From Paraburkholderia aspalathi (lineage in GTDB: Bacteria > Pseudomonadota > Gammaproteobacteria > Burkholderiales > Burkholderiaceae): a stretch of DNA of 64,000 bases. Under the pieces are notes generated by a model. The model was given only the letters and a program-made list of their open reading frames with translations, did not search any database and had not been told where the DNA came from. The position numbers were made by a program, and so were the translations under genes. The stretch covers positions 1 through 64,000 of the forward strand of contig NZ_FPBH01000010.1 of the NCBI RefSeq assembly GCF_900116445.1, read 5' to 3'. Shown piece by piece: positions 26,792 to 35,600 of the stretch (positions are counted from its first letter, which is position 1; each line of letters opens with the position of its first letter).

Positions 26792-27802
26792 ATGGCTAAT
26801 CCGATCCTCGACCCCAACGCCCCCGCTTTCACCCGTCGCTACATGAACCTCGCCGACCCGCGTCTGGGTGCGCAGGCGCTCCACGCGAGCGACGAATTCT
26901 TCGCCCCGAAAGAACGTATGCTCGAGCCGCAACCGGCAGTGTTCATCCCCGGCAAGTACGACGACCACGGCAAATGGATGGACGGCTGGGAAACGCGCCG
27001 TAAGCGCACCACCGGCCACGACTATTGCGTGATCCGGCTTGCGCGGCCGGGCGTCGTGTACGGCGTCGATCTGGACACGAGCCACTTCACCGGCAACTTC
27101 CCGCCGGCCGCGTCGATCGATGCATGCTACGTGGACGGCGACGTTCCGCCCGACAACGCCGACTGGCAAACGCTCGTGCCGGCCACCACGCTGCAGGGCA
27201 ACCATCACCACTACGTCGAAGTGGACGACGCCCGCGCCTTCACCCATCTCCGCGTGAATCTCTATCCGGACGGCGGTCTCGCGCGTTTGCGCGTATATGG
27301 GCAGCCGAAGCGCGACTGGGAGCGTGTCGAGCGCGGCACGCTGCTGGATCTCGCCGCGATCGAAAACGGCGCGTACCTGGTCGCCGCCAACAACCAGCAT
27401 TTCGGGCCGGCCTCGCAGATGTTGATGCCGGGCCGCGGCGTCAACATGGGCGACGGCTGGGAAACGCGACGCCGTCGCGAACCGGGCAACGACTGGGTGA
27501 TCGTCGCGCTCGCACGCCCCGGTGTGATTCGTAAGATCGAAGTCGATACGGCGCACTTCAAGGGCAATTACCCTGATCGCTGTTCGCTGCAGGCGGCTTC
27601 GGTCGCGGGCGGCACGGACGATTCGCTGGTCACGCAGGCGATGTTCTGGCCGGTGTTGCTCGGCGAACAGAAACTGCAGATGGACCACGTGCACACGTTC
27701 GCGGACGACATCGCCTCGCTCGGCCCGGTGACGCATGTTCGTTTCAATATCTTTCCGGACGGCGGCGTATCGCGCCTGCGCTTGTGGGGCGAGATCGCCT
27801 AA
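26792..27802 (+). CDS. alc: allantoicase
   Basis: 336-residue enzyme that splits allantoate into ureidoglycolate and urea in purine degradation. It contains two tandem homologous halves, as in known allantoicases: DGWETRRKRTTGHDYCVIRL...DTSHFTGNFPP (about residues 65-110) and DGWETRRRREPGNDWVIVAL...DTAHFKGNYPD (about 220-265). Each is followed by a FNIFPDGGVSRLRLWG-type ending. The ureidoglycolate lyase gene starts 13 bases downstream. Confidence 0.95.
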   Translation: MANPILDPNAPAFTRRYMNLADPRLGAQALHASDEFFAPKERMLEPQPAVFIPGKYDDHGKWMDGWETRRKRTTGHDYCVIRLARPGVVYGVDLDTSHFTGNFPPAASIDACYVDGDVPPDNADWQTLVPATTLQGNHHHYVEVDDARAFTHLRVNLYPDGGLARLRVYGQPKRDWERVERGTLLDLAAIENGAYLVAANNQHFGPASQMLMPGRGVNMGDGWETRRRREPGNDWVIVALARPGVIRKIEVDTAHFKGNYPDRCSLQAASVAGGTDDSLVTQAMFWPVLLGEQKLQMDHVHTFADDIASLGPVTHVRFNIFPDGGVSRLRLWGEIA

Positions 27803-27815
27803 CGGAGTTGCGTCG

Positions 27816-28328
27816 ATGAAAACCTTGCATGTGGAACGCCTGACGCGCGCGGCCTTTGCGCCGTTCGGCGACGTCATCGAACTGGATGGCGCGCGCCATT
27901 TCCCGATCAACGGCGGCACGACCGAGCGCTATCACGACCTCGCAAACGTCGATGTGACGGAGCACGGCGGGCGGCCGCTGATCAACCTGTTTCGGGCGCA
28001 GCCGCGCGCGCTGCCGATCGAAATTACGATGATGGAGCGGCATCCGCTGGGCAGTCAGGCTTTCATTCCCTTAACGGCACGGCGCTATCTGGTGGTCGTC
28101 GCGCCGGCGGGCGAGCTCGATCCGGCGCGGATGCGGGCGTTCTGGAGCAACGGCTGGCAGGGCGTAAATTATGCGAAAGGTGTTTGGCACCATCCGCTGC
28201 TGGCGCTCGATCAGGTGAGCGATTTCGTGGTGGTGGATCGTGGCGGCGAGCAGCCCAACTGCGATGAATTGTCGTTGGCAGAGCCGTGGCGACTGCTGTT
28301 CGAAGCGAGCGTCGAGCTGACGGAGTAG
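27816..28328 (+). CDS. allA: ureidoglycolate lyase
   Basis: 170-residue cupin-fold enzyme that converts ureidoglycolate to glyoxylate and urea. FAPFGDVIELDG near the start, LINLFRAQPRALPIEITMMERHPLGSQAFIPL and YAKGVWHHPLLALDQVSDFVVVDRGG match AllA. The ATG at 27816 has GGAG about 10 bases upstream; an upstream in-frame ATG lies inside alc and is rejected. It completes the allantoate-to-glyoxylate pair with alc. A strong terminator follows. Confidence 0.93.
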   Translation: MKTLHVERLTRAAFAPFGDVIELDGARHFPINGGTTERYHDLANVDVTEHGGRPLINLFRAQPRALPIEITMMERHPLGSQAFIPLTARRYLVVVAPAGELDPARMRAFWSNGWQGVNYAKGVWHHPLLALDQVSDFVVVDRGGEQPNCDELSLAEPWRLLFEASVELTE

Positions 28329-28355
28329 GCTGGAATCGCAGCGCCGCACACGTAA

Positions 28356-28390
28356 AAAAACCCGGTCGATTTTTCGTCGACCGGGTTTTT
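28356..28390. terminator. bidirectional terminator between allA and fur
   Basis: CCCGGTCGA and TCGACCGGG form a perfect stem around TTTTTCG, flanked by seven As and five Ts, so it works in both directions for the convergent genes. Confidence 0.9.
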
Positions 28391-28446
28391 CTGTTGCCCA
28401 CCGAACCGCGCACCCCCGGCGCGGCCGGCATCTCAAGCATTCAACC

Positions 28447-28875
28447 TCAATGCTTGCGATGCGGGCAATTCTCCTTGGTACACGCGCCGTACAGCGCCAG
28501 CGCGTGTTCCTGCAGCTTGAAGCCGCGTTCCTTCGCGATGGATTGCTGGCGGCTTTCGATCTCGGAGTCGAAAAACTCTTCGACGAGCCCGCAATCGAGG
28601 CAAACGAGGTGGTCGTGATGCGACCCTTCGTTCAGCTCGAACACGGCTTTGCCCGATTCGAAATTGCTGCGCGACAGCAGGCCTGCCTGCTCGAACTGCG
28701 TCAGCACCCGATACACGGTTGCGAGACCGATATCGAGCTCTTCGTGCAGCAGATTGCGGTACACGTCTTCTGCAGTCAGATGGCGCACTGGGCTATGCTG
28801 GAAAATCTCAAGGATTTTGAGGCGCGGAAGGGTCGCCTTGAGCCCGATATTCTTGAGATCGGTTGGATTGGTCAT
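28447..28875 (-). CDS. fur: ferric uptake regulator
   Basis: 142-residue iron-responsive repressor. Residues 1-80 are the winged helix (LKATLPRLKILEIFQ, LATVYRVLTQFEQAGLLSR). Metal ligands follow: HHDH (86-89), the Cys92-Cys95 zinc pair in CLDCG, and Cys132/Cys137 near the end. It is divergent from bamE over a short shared promoter region, an arrangement usual in Burkholderia. Confidence 0.97.
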   Translation of the reverse strand: MTNPTDLKNIGLKATLPRLKILEIFQHSPVRHLTAEDVYRNLLHEELDIGLATVYRVLTQFEQAGLLSRSNFESGKAVFELNEGSHHDHLVCLDCGLVEEFFDSEIESRQQSIAKERGFKLQEHALALYGACTKENCPHRKH

Positions 28876-28994
28876 GACAAGGGATCCCTAGAGTACAATG
28901 CTGGGCTCTCATAGTAATGTGTTTTTGCCGTTCTGGTCATCTTCGATGGAATGAAACTCGCGCGGCTCGTCAGCGGGCCCGCACGGTGAGTGAA

Positions 28995-29879
28995 ATGATT
29001 TCAAAATCTCAATTGATCTACCGGGGGAGCCGCATGCGGGGTACCTTGATCGCTGTTGCGACTGTCGCGGTTCTTGCCGGATGTTCCACCTACGACAGCT
29101 TGACGCAGCGCGTTGCCCAAAGCATTACCCCGTACCGTATTACGGTGGTGCAAGGCAATTTCGTCTCGAAAGAAGCGGCTGCGCAGATGCAGGTCGGCAT
29201 GTCGCGCGCGCAGGTGAAGCAGTTGCTCGGCACGCCGCTGTTGACCGACATGTTCCACGCGGACCGCTGGGACTACGTGTTCTATTTCAAGCGCGGCTCG
29301 ACTAACGTCGTGCAGCAGCGCGACTTCGTGATCCTGTTCGCGGGCGACCGCGTCGCCAGCTGGACGGGCGGCGAAGATCTGCCTTCCAACCTCGAGTTGC
29401 TGGCGGAAATCGACGGCGACAAGCTCGGTAAGAAAAAGGCCGCGGTGCCGAACGTGGCAAGCGCTGCGACTGGCGCCAGCGCGCCGGTGGCTACTGCGCC
29501 GGCTGCTGTGGACACCACGCGCTCGCCGTCTGTCGATGGCGCCGCCGCTGTGGTCGTGCCGTCCACGGACGCCAACGCCGAAGCCGCGCAAGCCGCCAAT
29601 CGCCTGACCAATGCAGTGCAGTCGCCGACTGGCAATACGCAGTCGTCGGTACGCTCTACCGCGCCGACCGCCAATGGTGGTGGTATTCCGTCGCAAGGCC
29701 CAACGGCCGCCGGGCAGCCGCAGTTCCAGTTCCATCGTCCGCCGCCGCCGCAGGTTCCGGGTACGCAGGACAATCCGGTGGGACCGACGGGCCCGCAAAG
29801 CAATAACGGCGGCCCGACGTTGAACGCACCGCTGACAGCTTCTCCCGCTTCGTCCGCATCTTCGGGAACGGGCGGCTAA
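28995..29879 (+). CDS. bamE: outer-membrane assembly lipoprotein BamE with long C-terminal extension
   Basis: 294-residue lipoprotein of the outer-membrane BAM complex. A lipobox VLAGC ends the signal sequence and is followed by the BamE/SmpA domain (TPYRITVVQGNFVSKEAAAQMQVGMSRAQVKQLLGTPL through DRWDYVFYF). E. coli BamE is about 113 residues; here about 140 additional residues rich in Ala, Pro, Thr, Asn and Gly follow and look disordered. Two starts are credible: 28995 (GGTGAG upstream) and 29034 (GGGGGAG upstream, 281 residues, a compact signal peptide). The neighbouring dapB follows. Confidence 0.9.
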   Translation: MISKSQLIYRGSRMRGTLIAVATVAVLAGCSTYDSLTQRVAQSITPYRITVVQGNFVSKEAAAQMQVGMSRAQVKQLLGTPLLTDMFHADRWDYVFYFKRGSTNVVQQRDFVILFAGDRVASWTGGEDLPSNLELLAEIDGDKLGKKKAAVPNVASAATGASAPVATAPAAVDTTRSPSVDGAAAVVVPSTDANAEAAQAANRLTNAVQSPTGNTQSSVRSTAPTANGGGIPSQGPTAAGQPQFQFHRPPPPQVPGTQDNPVGPTGPQSNNGGPTLNAPLTASPASSASSGTGG

Positions 29880-30051
29880 GCACGCTGTCCTTCTCTTTGG
29901 ACGGTTAAGACGGGCGCTGCGTCGGAATGTACCGTGCGCAACGCCCGTCAGTCGTTCTGCTGTACCTTTTATGTGCGGCGCCCTGGCGTGCTGCCGGCCG
30001 CCGCGTTTGGCGGGTTTTGCCGCGTTTTACCCCTTTCGAACCCTCGTAGCC

Positions 30052-30849
30052 ATGAAAATTGCCATTGCTGGCGCATCGGGCCGTATGGGCCGGATGCTCA
30101 TCGAAACCGTCCTCAATGATTCTGACGCCACGCTGTCCGGCGCGCTCGACCGTGCGGGCTCCCCGCAACTCGGTCAGGACGCCGGTGCGTTTCTCGGCAA
30201 ACAGACTGGCGTGTTGCTGACGGACGACGTCGAGCGCGTGTTCGCGGAATCCGACTACCTGATCGACTTCACGCGCCCCGAAGGCACGCTGATGCATCTG
30301 GAAGCCGCGCAGCGCCACAACGTCAAAATGGTGATCGGCACGACCGGTTTCGACAACGAACAGAAAGCGCAACTGCGCGCCGCGGCAGACAAGATCGCCA
30401 TCATGTTCTCGTCGAACATGAGCGTGGGCGTCAACGTCACACTAAAGCTGCTCGAATACGCCGCGAAGCATTTCGCGACCGGCTACGACATCGAAATCAT
30501 CGAGGCGCATCACCGCCACAAGGTCGACGCGCCGTCCGGCACGGCGCTGACTATGGGCGAAGTGATCGCCCACGCGCTCGGCCGCAATCTCGACGACTGC
30601 GCGGTCTACAGCCGCGAAGGTGTGACCGGCGAACGCGATCCGTCCACGATCGGTTTTTCGGCAATTCGCGGTGGTGATATCGTCGGCGACCATACGGTGC
30701 TGTTTGCCGGCATCGGCGAGCGCATCGAAATCACGCACAAATCGGCGAGCCGGCTGTCATATGCGCAAGGCGCGCTTCGTGCTGTACGCTTCCTCGGAGG
30801 CCACAAGAACGGCTTCTTCGACATGCAGGACGTGCTCGGCCTGCGCTGA
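30052..30849 (+). CDS. dapB: 4-hydroxy-tetrahydrodipicolinate reductase
   Basis: 265-residue enzyme of lysine and diaminopimelate synthesis. AIAGASGRMGRMLIE is the nucleotide-binding loop, VIGTTGFDNEQK and the catalytic EAHHRHKVDAPSGTA motif follow, and FAGIGERIEITHKSASR is near the end. The ATG at 30052 gives the typical MKIAIAGASG start; the in-frame ATG at 29971 is rejected. Confidence 0.97.
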   Translation: MKIAIAGASGRMGRMLIETVLNDSDATLSGALDRAGSPQLGQDAGAFLGKQTGVLLTDDVERVFAESDYLIDFTRPEGTLMHLEAAQRHNVKMVIGTTGFDNEQKAQLRAAADKIAIMFSSNMSVGVNVTLKLLEYAAKHFATGYDIEIIEAHHRHKVDAPSGTALTMGEVIAHALGRNLDDCAVYSREGVTGERDPSTIGFSAIRGGDIVGDHTVLFAGIGERIEITHKSASRLSYAQGALRAVRFLGGHKNGFFDMQDVLGLR

Positions 30850-30915
30850 GCATCCACGGGGCCCGTGCAGGGTCCCGTTACGCCCCCTGTAGTCACTTTT
30901 CGACAGCGAGGTCAG

Positions 30916-31632
30916 ATGGCAGGCAGCAGCGGCATCATCCATTACCTGGAAACCAGCGACGCGATCACGCATGGCGTCGCGTACGTGTTGCTGGCTATGT
31001 CGATTGCGAGCTGGTGCTTTCTGATCGTCAAAAGCTGGATACTCACCCGCGCCAAACGTCAGGCCACGCCGGCGATTGCGCAGTTCTGGCAGGCGTCGAC
31101 GCTATCGGACGGCGTCGCCGCAATGAGGCGTGCGGACCGTGAACGCGTCTTCACGCCGCTCGCCGAGGCCGCGCTGCATGCCGCCGAAGTGGACATTCCT
31201 GGCGTGCTGCTTGCCCGCGTCGAACGTGGCGAGCGGGTGTTGAGAGCGCTGCGTCAGGCCCTCAACGCGTCGCAGCGGCGGCTCGAGTTCGGCCAGGTGC
31301 TGCTGGCCTCGGTGGGCAGCACGGCGCCGTTCGTCGGCCTGCTTGGCACGGTTTGGGGCATCTATCACGCGCTCGGCAGCATCGCGGCGAGCGGTCAGGC
31401 GCAGATCGAAAATGTCGCCGGACCGGTCGGCGAGGCGCTGATCATGACGGCTTTCGGCCTCGTGGTGGCGATCCCGGCGGTGCTCGCCTATAACGTGCTC
31501 GGGCGGATGGTGCGGCAGTTGTCGGAGGAACTCGACGGCTTCGCGCACGATCTTCACGCCTATGTGTGCGCGCCGGCGGATCAGCCCCGGCCCCACCCGC
31601 AGCCTCAGCAAGCCCACGCCGGGACGCACTAG
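30916..31632 (+). CDS. exbB: MotA/TolQ/ExbB-family proton channel protein
   Basis: 238-residue inner-membrane protein with three transmembrane segments: about residues 22-40, 130-155 (SVGSTAPFVGLLGTVWGIYHAL) and 175-195 (ALIMTAFGLVVAIPAVLAYN). The TAPFVGLLGTVWGI block is the ExbB/TolQ channel signature. With the ExbD-like protein encoded 36 bases on, it should form the proton-driven motor that energises TonB- or Tol-type outer-membrane functions. No tonB gene lies nearby. The ATG at 30916 is preceded by GAGG. The tail is rich in Pro/His/Gln. Confidence 0.88.
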   Translation: MAGSSGIIHYLETSDAITHGVAYVLLAMSIASWCFLIVKSWILTRAKRQATPAIAQFWQASTLSDGVAAMRRADRERVFTPLAEAALHAAEVDIPGVLLARVERGERVLRALRQALNASQRRLEFGQVLLASVGSTAPFVGLLGTVWGIYHALGSIAASGQAQIENVAGPVGEALIMTAFGLVVAIPAVLAYNVLGRMVRQLSEELDGFAHDLHAYVCAPADQPRPHPQPQQAHAGTH

Positions 31633-31668
31633 GCGCACCGCCGCGACTGGAAGACTCAAGGAGGCGAC

Positions 31669-32103
31669 ATGGCATTCGGCGGACTCGAGAAAAAGCAGGC
31701 GGCCGCGCCGATGGCCGAGATCAACATGACACCGTTGATCGACGTGATGCTCGTGCTGCTGGTGATTTTTATCATTACCGCGCCTTTATTCACGCACGCG
31801 ATCCGGCTCGATTTGCCCAAAGTCGCGGCCGCGCCCGCGCGGCAGACGCCGCAAACCATTTCTCTTTCAATCGATGCCGCCGGCAAGCTGTACTGGAACG
31901 GCACCGTCATTACGCTGCAGCAGATGCGCGCGCAATTCATGGCAGCGGGCAAAGCCGCGCAGGCCGACCAGCCGGAAATCCATCTGAGCGCCGAGCGCTC
32001 GACGCGCTACGAGGTGATCGCACAGGTGATGGGCGCGGCGGAGCAGGCCGGGCTCGAGCGGATCGGTTTCGTGACGGACCCGCCGCCGGGCGCGGCGCCG
32101 TAG
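31669..32103 (+). CDS. exbD: ExbD/TolR-family biopolymer transport protein
   Basis: 144-residue partner of the ExbB-like protein: a cytoplasmic N-terminus (MAEINMTPLIDVMLVLLVIFIITAPLF) with the conserved Asp in the single membrane helix that carries protons, then a periplasmic domain ending in Pro. AAGGAGGCGAC precedes the ATG. It sits between exbB and leuS. Confidence 0.9.
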   Translation: MAFGGLEKKQAAAPMAEINMTPLIDVMLVLLVIFIITAPLFTHAIRLDLPKVAAAPARQTPQTISLSIDAAGKLYWNGTVITLQQMRAQFMAAGKAAQADQPEIHLSAERSTRYEVIAQVMGAAEQAGLERIGFVTDPPPGAAP

Positions 32104-32199
32104 CGGCGCTAGCGGCACCGCACGCGCTGAGGCGCAACCCCGTCGAACCCGCGCGCCATGCCACGCGGCGCACCCGTCCGCGAACGGTATAATCAGCCC

Positions 32200-32220
32200 T
32201 TTCCCCTGCAGAAGGGGAAA
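32200..32220 (+). promoter_or_regulatory. 5' leader hairpin of leuS
   Basis: TTTCCCCT-GCAGA-AGGGGAAA is a perfect 8-bp hairpin 7 bases after a TATAAT (32188-32193), so it would sit at the extreme 5' end of a leuS transcript. It has no U-tract and no recognisable T-box, and could be an mRNA-stabilising structure. No good -35 hexamer was seen at the standard distance. Confidence 0.4.
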
Positions 32221-32290
32221 CGATGCCATTTCATCCAGCAGAGCACCAGGCCCGGTGCGAAAGCACCGAACCCAGCGATTCCATCACACC

Positions 32291-34885
32291 ATGCACGAAA
32301 AATACGTTCCCTCCGACGTCGAAGCCGCCGCGCAAGGGCAATGGCGCGCCATCGACGCGTATAAGACGTCGGAAACCACCGACAAACCCAAGTTCTATTG
32401 CGTCTCGATGTTGCCGTACCCGTCGGGCAAGCTGCACATGGGCCACGTGCGGAACTACACGATCAACGACGTGATGTACCGCTATCTGCGGATGAACGGC
32501 TACAACGTGCTGATGCCGATGGGTTGGGACGCGTTCGGCATGCCGGCGGAAAACGCTGCGATGGCCAACAACGTGCCGCCGGCGAAGTGGACCTACGACA
32601 ACATCGCTTACATGAAGAAGCAGATGCAGTCGATGGGCCTCGCGATCGACTGGTCGCGCGAAGTTGCCACCTGCAGCCCCGATTACTACAAGTGGAACCA
32701 GTGGCTGTTCCTGAAGATGCTCGAAAAGGGCATCGCGTACAAGAAAACCGGCACCGTGAACTGGGACCCGGTCGATCAGACCGTGCTCGCCAATGAGCAG
32801 GTGATCGATGGCCGCGGCTGGCGTTCGGGCGCGCTGATCGAAAAGCGCGAAATCCCGATGTACTACATGCGCATCACGCAGTACGCGGACGAATTGCTGA
32901 ACGACCTCGAAGGCCTCGGCTGGCCCGAGCGCGTCAAGATCATGCAGCAGAACTGGATCGGCAAGAGCTTCGGCGTGAACTTCGGCTTCCCGTATGAAAT
33001 CGACGGCGAACAGAAGCTGCTGCGCGTGTTCACCACGCGCGCCGACACGATCATGGGCGTGACCTTCTGCGCGGTCGCCGCCGAGCATCCGCTCGCCACG
33101 CGTCTCGCGCAAGACAAGCCGGAACTGCAGGCCTTCATCGAGGAATGCAAGCGCGGCGGCGTCGCTGAAGCCGACATGGCGACGATGGAAAAGAAGGGCA
33201 TGGCCACCGGCTTCTACGTCACGCATCCGCTGACGCAGGAACAAGTCGAAGTGTGGATCGGCAACTACGTGCTGATGAGCTATGGCGAAGGCGCGGTGAT
33301 GGGCGTGCCTTCGCACGACGAACGCGACTTCGCGTTCGCGAAGAAATACGACCTGCCGATCAAGCAGGTGGTCGCCATTGAAGGCAAGGAATATTCGACT
33401 GACGCCTGGCAGGAATGGTACGGCGACAAGGAAGGCGGCGTCTGCATCAACAGCGGCAAGTACGACGGGCTCAACTACAAGGAAGCGGTTGACGCGATCG
33501 CCGCCGATCTGAAAGAACTCGGCCTTGGCGACAAGCAGATCACGTGGCGTCTGCGTGACTGGGGCGTGTCGCGCCAGCGTTACTGGGGCACGCCGATTCC
33601 GATCATCCACTGCCCGACCTGCGGCGACGTGCCGGTGCCGGAAAAAGATTTGCCGGTAGTGCTGCCGGAAGACCTCGTGCCGGACGGCACGGGCAATCCG
33701 CTCGCGAAGTCCGAAGCGTTTGTGAACTGCACCTGCCCGACCTGCGGCGGCGCGGCCAAGCGCGAAACCGACACGATGGACACCTTCGTCGATTCGTCCT
33801 GGTACTTCTACCGCTATGCGGCGCCGGACGCGAAGACCATGGTCGACAAGCGCACCGATTACTGGGCGCCGATGGATCAGTACATCGGCGGTATCGAGCA
33901 CGCGATTCTGCACCTTTTGTACTCGCGCTTCTGGGCGAAGGTGATGCGCGACATGGGCCTGATCGAGTTCGGCGAGCCGGCCAAGAACCTGCTGACGCAG
34001 GGCATGGTGCTCAACGAAACGTACTACCGCGAAAACGAAGCGGGTAAGAAGACCTGGTACAACCCGGCTGACGTCACCGTCTCGTTCGACGACAAGGGCC
34101 GCCCGGTCGGCGCCGTGTTGAACGAGGATAACCAGCCGGTAGTGCTCGGCGGCGTCGAGAAGATGTCGAAGTCGAAGAACAACGGCGTCGATCCGCAATT
34201 GCTGATCGATCAGCACGGCGCGGATACCGCGCGCCTGTTCGTGATGTTCGCCGCACCGCCCGAGCAGCAGCTCGAATGGTCGGGTTCGGGCGTGGAAGGC
34301 GCGAGCCGCTTCCTGCGCCGCGTGTGGAGCTTTGGTCACGCGAACGAAGCAGCACTGCGCGCCGGCGGCAAGTTCGACGCCGCGCAACTCGCCGAAGTCG
34401 ACAAGGTGCTGCGCCGCGAGATCTACAGCGTGCTGAAGCAGGCCGACTTCGACTATCAGCGTTTGCAGTACAACACGGTGGTGTCGGCGGCGATGAAGAT
34501 GCTCAACGCGCTCGACAGCGCGAAGGGCGCGCAACCGGCAGTGCTGCGCGAGACGTACAGCGTGATGCTGCGCGTGCTGTACCCGGTCGTGCCGCATCAG
34601 ACGTTCCAGTTGTGGCAGGAACTCGGTTATGCCGACGAATTCGGCTCGCTGCTCGACGCAGCATGGCCGAAGGTCGACGAACAGGCGCTCGAACAGGCCG
34701 AAATCGAACTCGTGCTGCAGGTGAATGGCAAGGTGCGCGGCGCGCTCACGGTGTCGAAAGACGCGACACGTGAAGCGATCGAACAGCTTGCCGCTGCGCA
34801 TGAGGCGGTCGAAAAGTTCAGCGAAGGCAAGGCACCGAAGAAGATCGTCGTGGTGCCGGGCCGTCTCGTGAACGTGGTCGTTTGA
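32291..34885 (+). CDS. leuS: leucyl-tRNA synthetase
   Basis: 864-residue class I aminoacyl-tRNA synthetase. The HIGH-type motif reads PSGKLHMGHVRNYTI near residue 45, the editing domain includes the TxxxxG-type YTTRADT stretch (FTTRADTIMGVTF), and the KMSKS motif is EKMSKSKNNGVDP. The anticodon-binding and C-terminal domains complete a normal length. The ATG at 32291 gives the usual MHEKYVPSDVE start. Confidence 0.97.
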   Translation: MHEKYVPSDVEAAAQGQWRAIDAYKTSETTDKPKFYCVSMLPYPSGKLHMGHVRNYTINDVMYRYLRMNGYNVLMPMGWDAFGMPAENAAMANNVPPAKWTYDNIAYMKKQMQSMGLAIDWSREVATCSPDYYKWNQWLFLKMLEKGIAYKKTGTVNWDPVDQTVLANEQVIDGRGWRSGALIEKREIPMYYMRITQYADELLNDLEGLGWPERVKIMQQNWIGKSFGVNFGFPYEIDGEQKLLRVFTTRADTIMGVTFCAVAAEHPLATRLAQDKPELQAFIEECKRGGVAEADMATMEKKGMATGFYVTHPLTQEQVEVWIGNYVLMSYGEGAVMGVPSHDERDFAFAKKYDLPIKQVVAIEGKEYSTDAWQEWYGDKEGGVCINSGKYDGLNYKEAVDAIAADLKELGLGDKQITWRLRDWGVSRQRYWGTPIPIIHCPTCGDVPVPEKDLPVVLPEDLVPDGTGNPLAKSEAFVNCTCPTCGGAAKRETDTMDTFVDSSWYFYRYAAPDAKTMVDKRTDYWAPMDQYIGGIEHAILHLLYSRFWAKVMRDMGLIEFGEPAKNLLTQGMVLNETYYRENEAGKKTWYNPADVTVSFDDKGRPVGAVLNEDNQPVVLGGVEKMSKSKNNGVDPQLLIDQHGADTARLFVMFAAPPEQQLEWSGSGVEGASRFLRRVWSFGHANEAALRAGGKFDAAQLAEVDKVLRREIYSVLKQADFDYQRLQYNTVVSAAMKMLNALDSAKGAQPAVLRETYSVMLRVLYPVVPHQTFQLWQELGYADEFGSLLDAAWPKVDEQALEQAEIELVLQVNGKVRGALTVSKDATREAIEQLAAAHEAVEKFSEGKAPKKIVVVPGRLVNVVV

Positions 34886-34976
34886 CAGCCCCCCGAGACA
34901 TGACAGCAGGCAGGACGCCGCCGCTCACGGCGGCGCTTGTCCGCGCCGCGGAATCTACTGCGAACCAGGAGCCAAT

Positions 34977-35528
34977 GTGACTCGCAGATCGTTATTGACG
35001 CTGGTGTGCAGCGTACTGATGTTGTCCGCTTGCGGCTTCCAGTTGCGCGGCCAGCAGGACTACGCATTCAAACGACTCTTTATCTCCGGCGGTTCGGCAG
35101 CGGCCGGCGCGCGGCTTACGCGTATCGTGCAGGGCGGCAGCGACACGGTGGTGGTCACTTCGGTCGCGAATGCCGACGCAACGCTGCAGATCACCGAAGG
35201 CCGCGGCATCAGTACGCTCACGCTGAACTCGCTCGGTGTCGTCGAAGAATATGCGATGAATCTTTCGATGAACTACACGCTGGTCGGCAAGGACGGCACG
35301 GTGCTGATTCCGACGAGCACGATCGCGCTGAACCGCGCGATGACTTACAGCGATCAGTTCTCGCAGGCCAAGGCTGCGGAAGCCGACCTTCTGTTCGCGG
35401 ATATGGAAAACGACGCAATCGACCAGTTGACGCGCCGTCTGTCGCTGGTGCGCTCGCTGCATCCGGCGCCGGGTGAGCAGGTGCCGGGCGTTGCGCCGCG
35501 CGCGCCGTTGCCGCCGCCGCCGCTGTGA
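34977..35528 (+). CDS. lptE: LPS-assembly lipoprotein LptE
   Basis: 183-residue outer-membrane lipoprotein that plugs LptD in lipopolysaccharide export. The lipobox LSAC gives Cys19 as the lipidated residue, followed by GFQLRG, the standard LptE start. The GTG start at 34977 has AGGAG upstream. The C-terminus is Pro-rich (PRAPLPPPPL). The order leuS-lptE-holA is widely conserved in proteobacteria. Confidence 0.93.
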   Translation: MTRRSLLTLVCSVLMLSACGFQLRGQQDYAFKRLFISGGSAAAGARLTRIVQGGSDTVVVTSVANADATLQITEGRGISTLTLNSLGVVEEYAMNLSMNYTLVGKDGTVLIPTSTIALNRAMTYSDQFSQAKAAEADLLFADMENDAIDQLTRRLSLVRSLHPAPGEQVPGVAPRAPLPPPPL

Positions 35529-35600
35529 GCGGTGTGCTGTGTCGTTGTTTAGTGAGCTGCGCTTGCTCATTCACTCGTTCAACCTCGCCGATCGGTAGCC

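Noticed and set aside
32231..34801. 856-residue minus-strand ORF opposite leuS
   Set aside because: It is fully antisense to a conserved essential gene, is rich in His/Arg/Val from GC-rich codon shadowing, and shows no domain.
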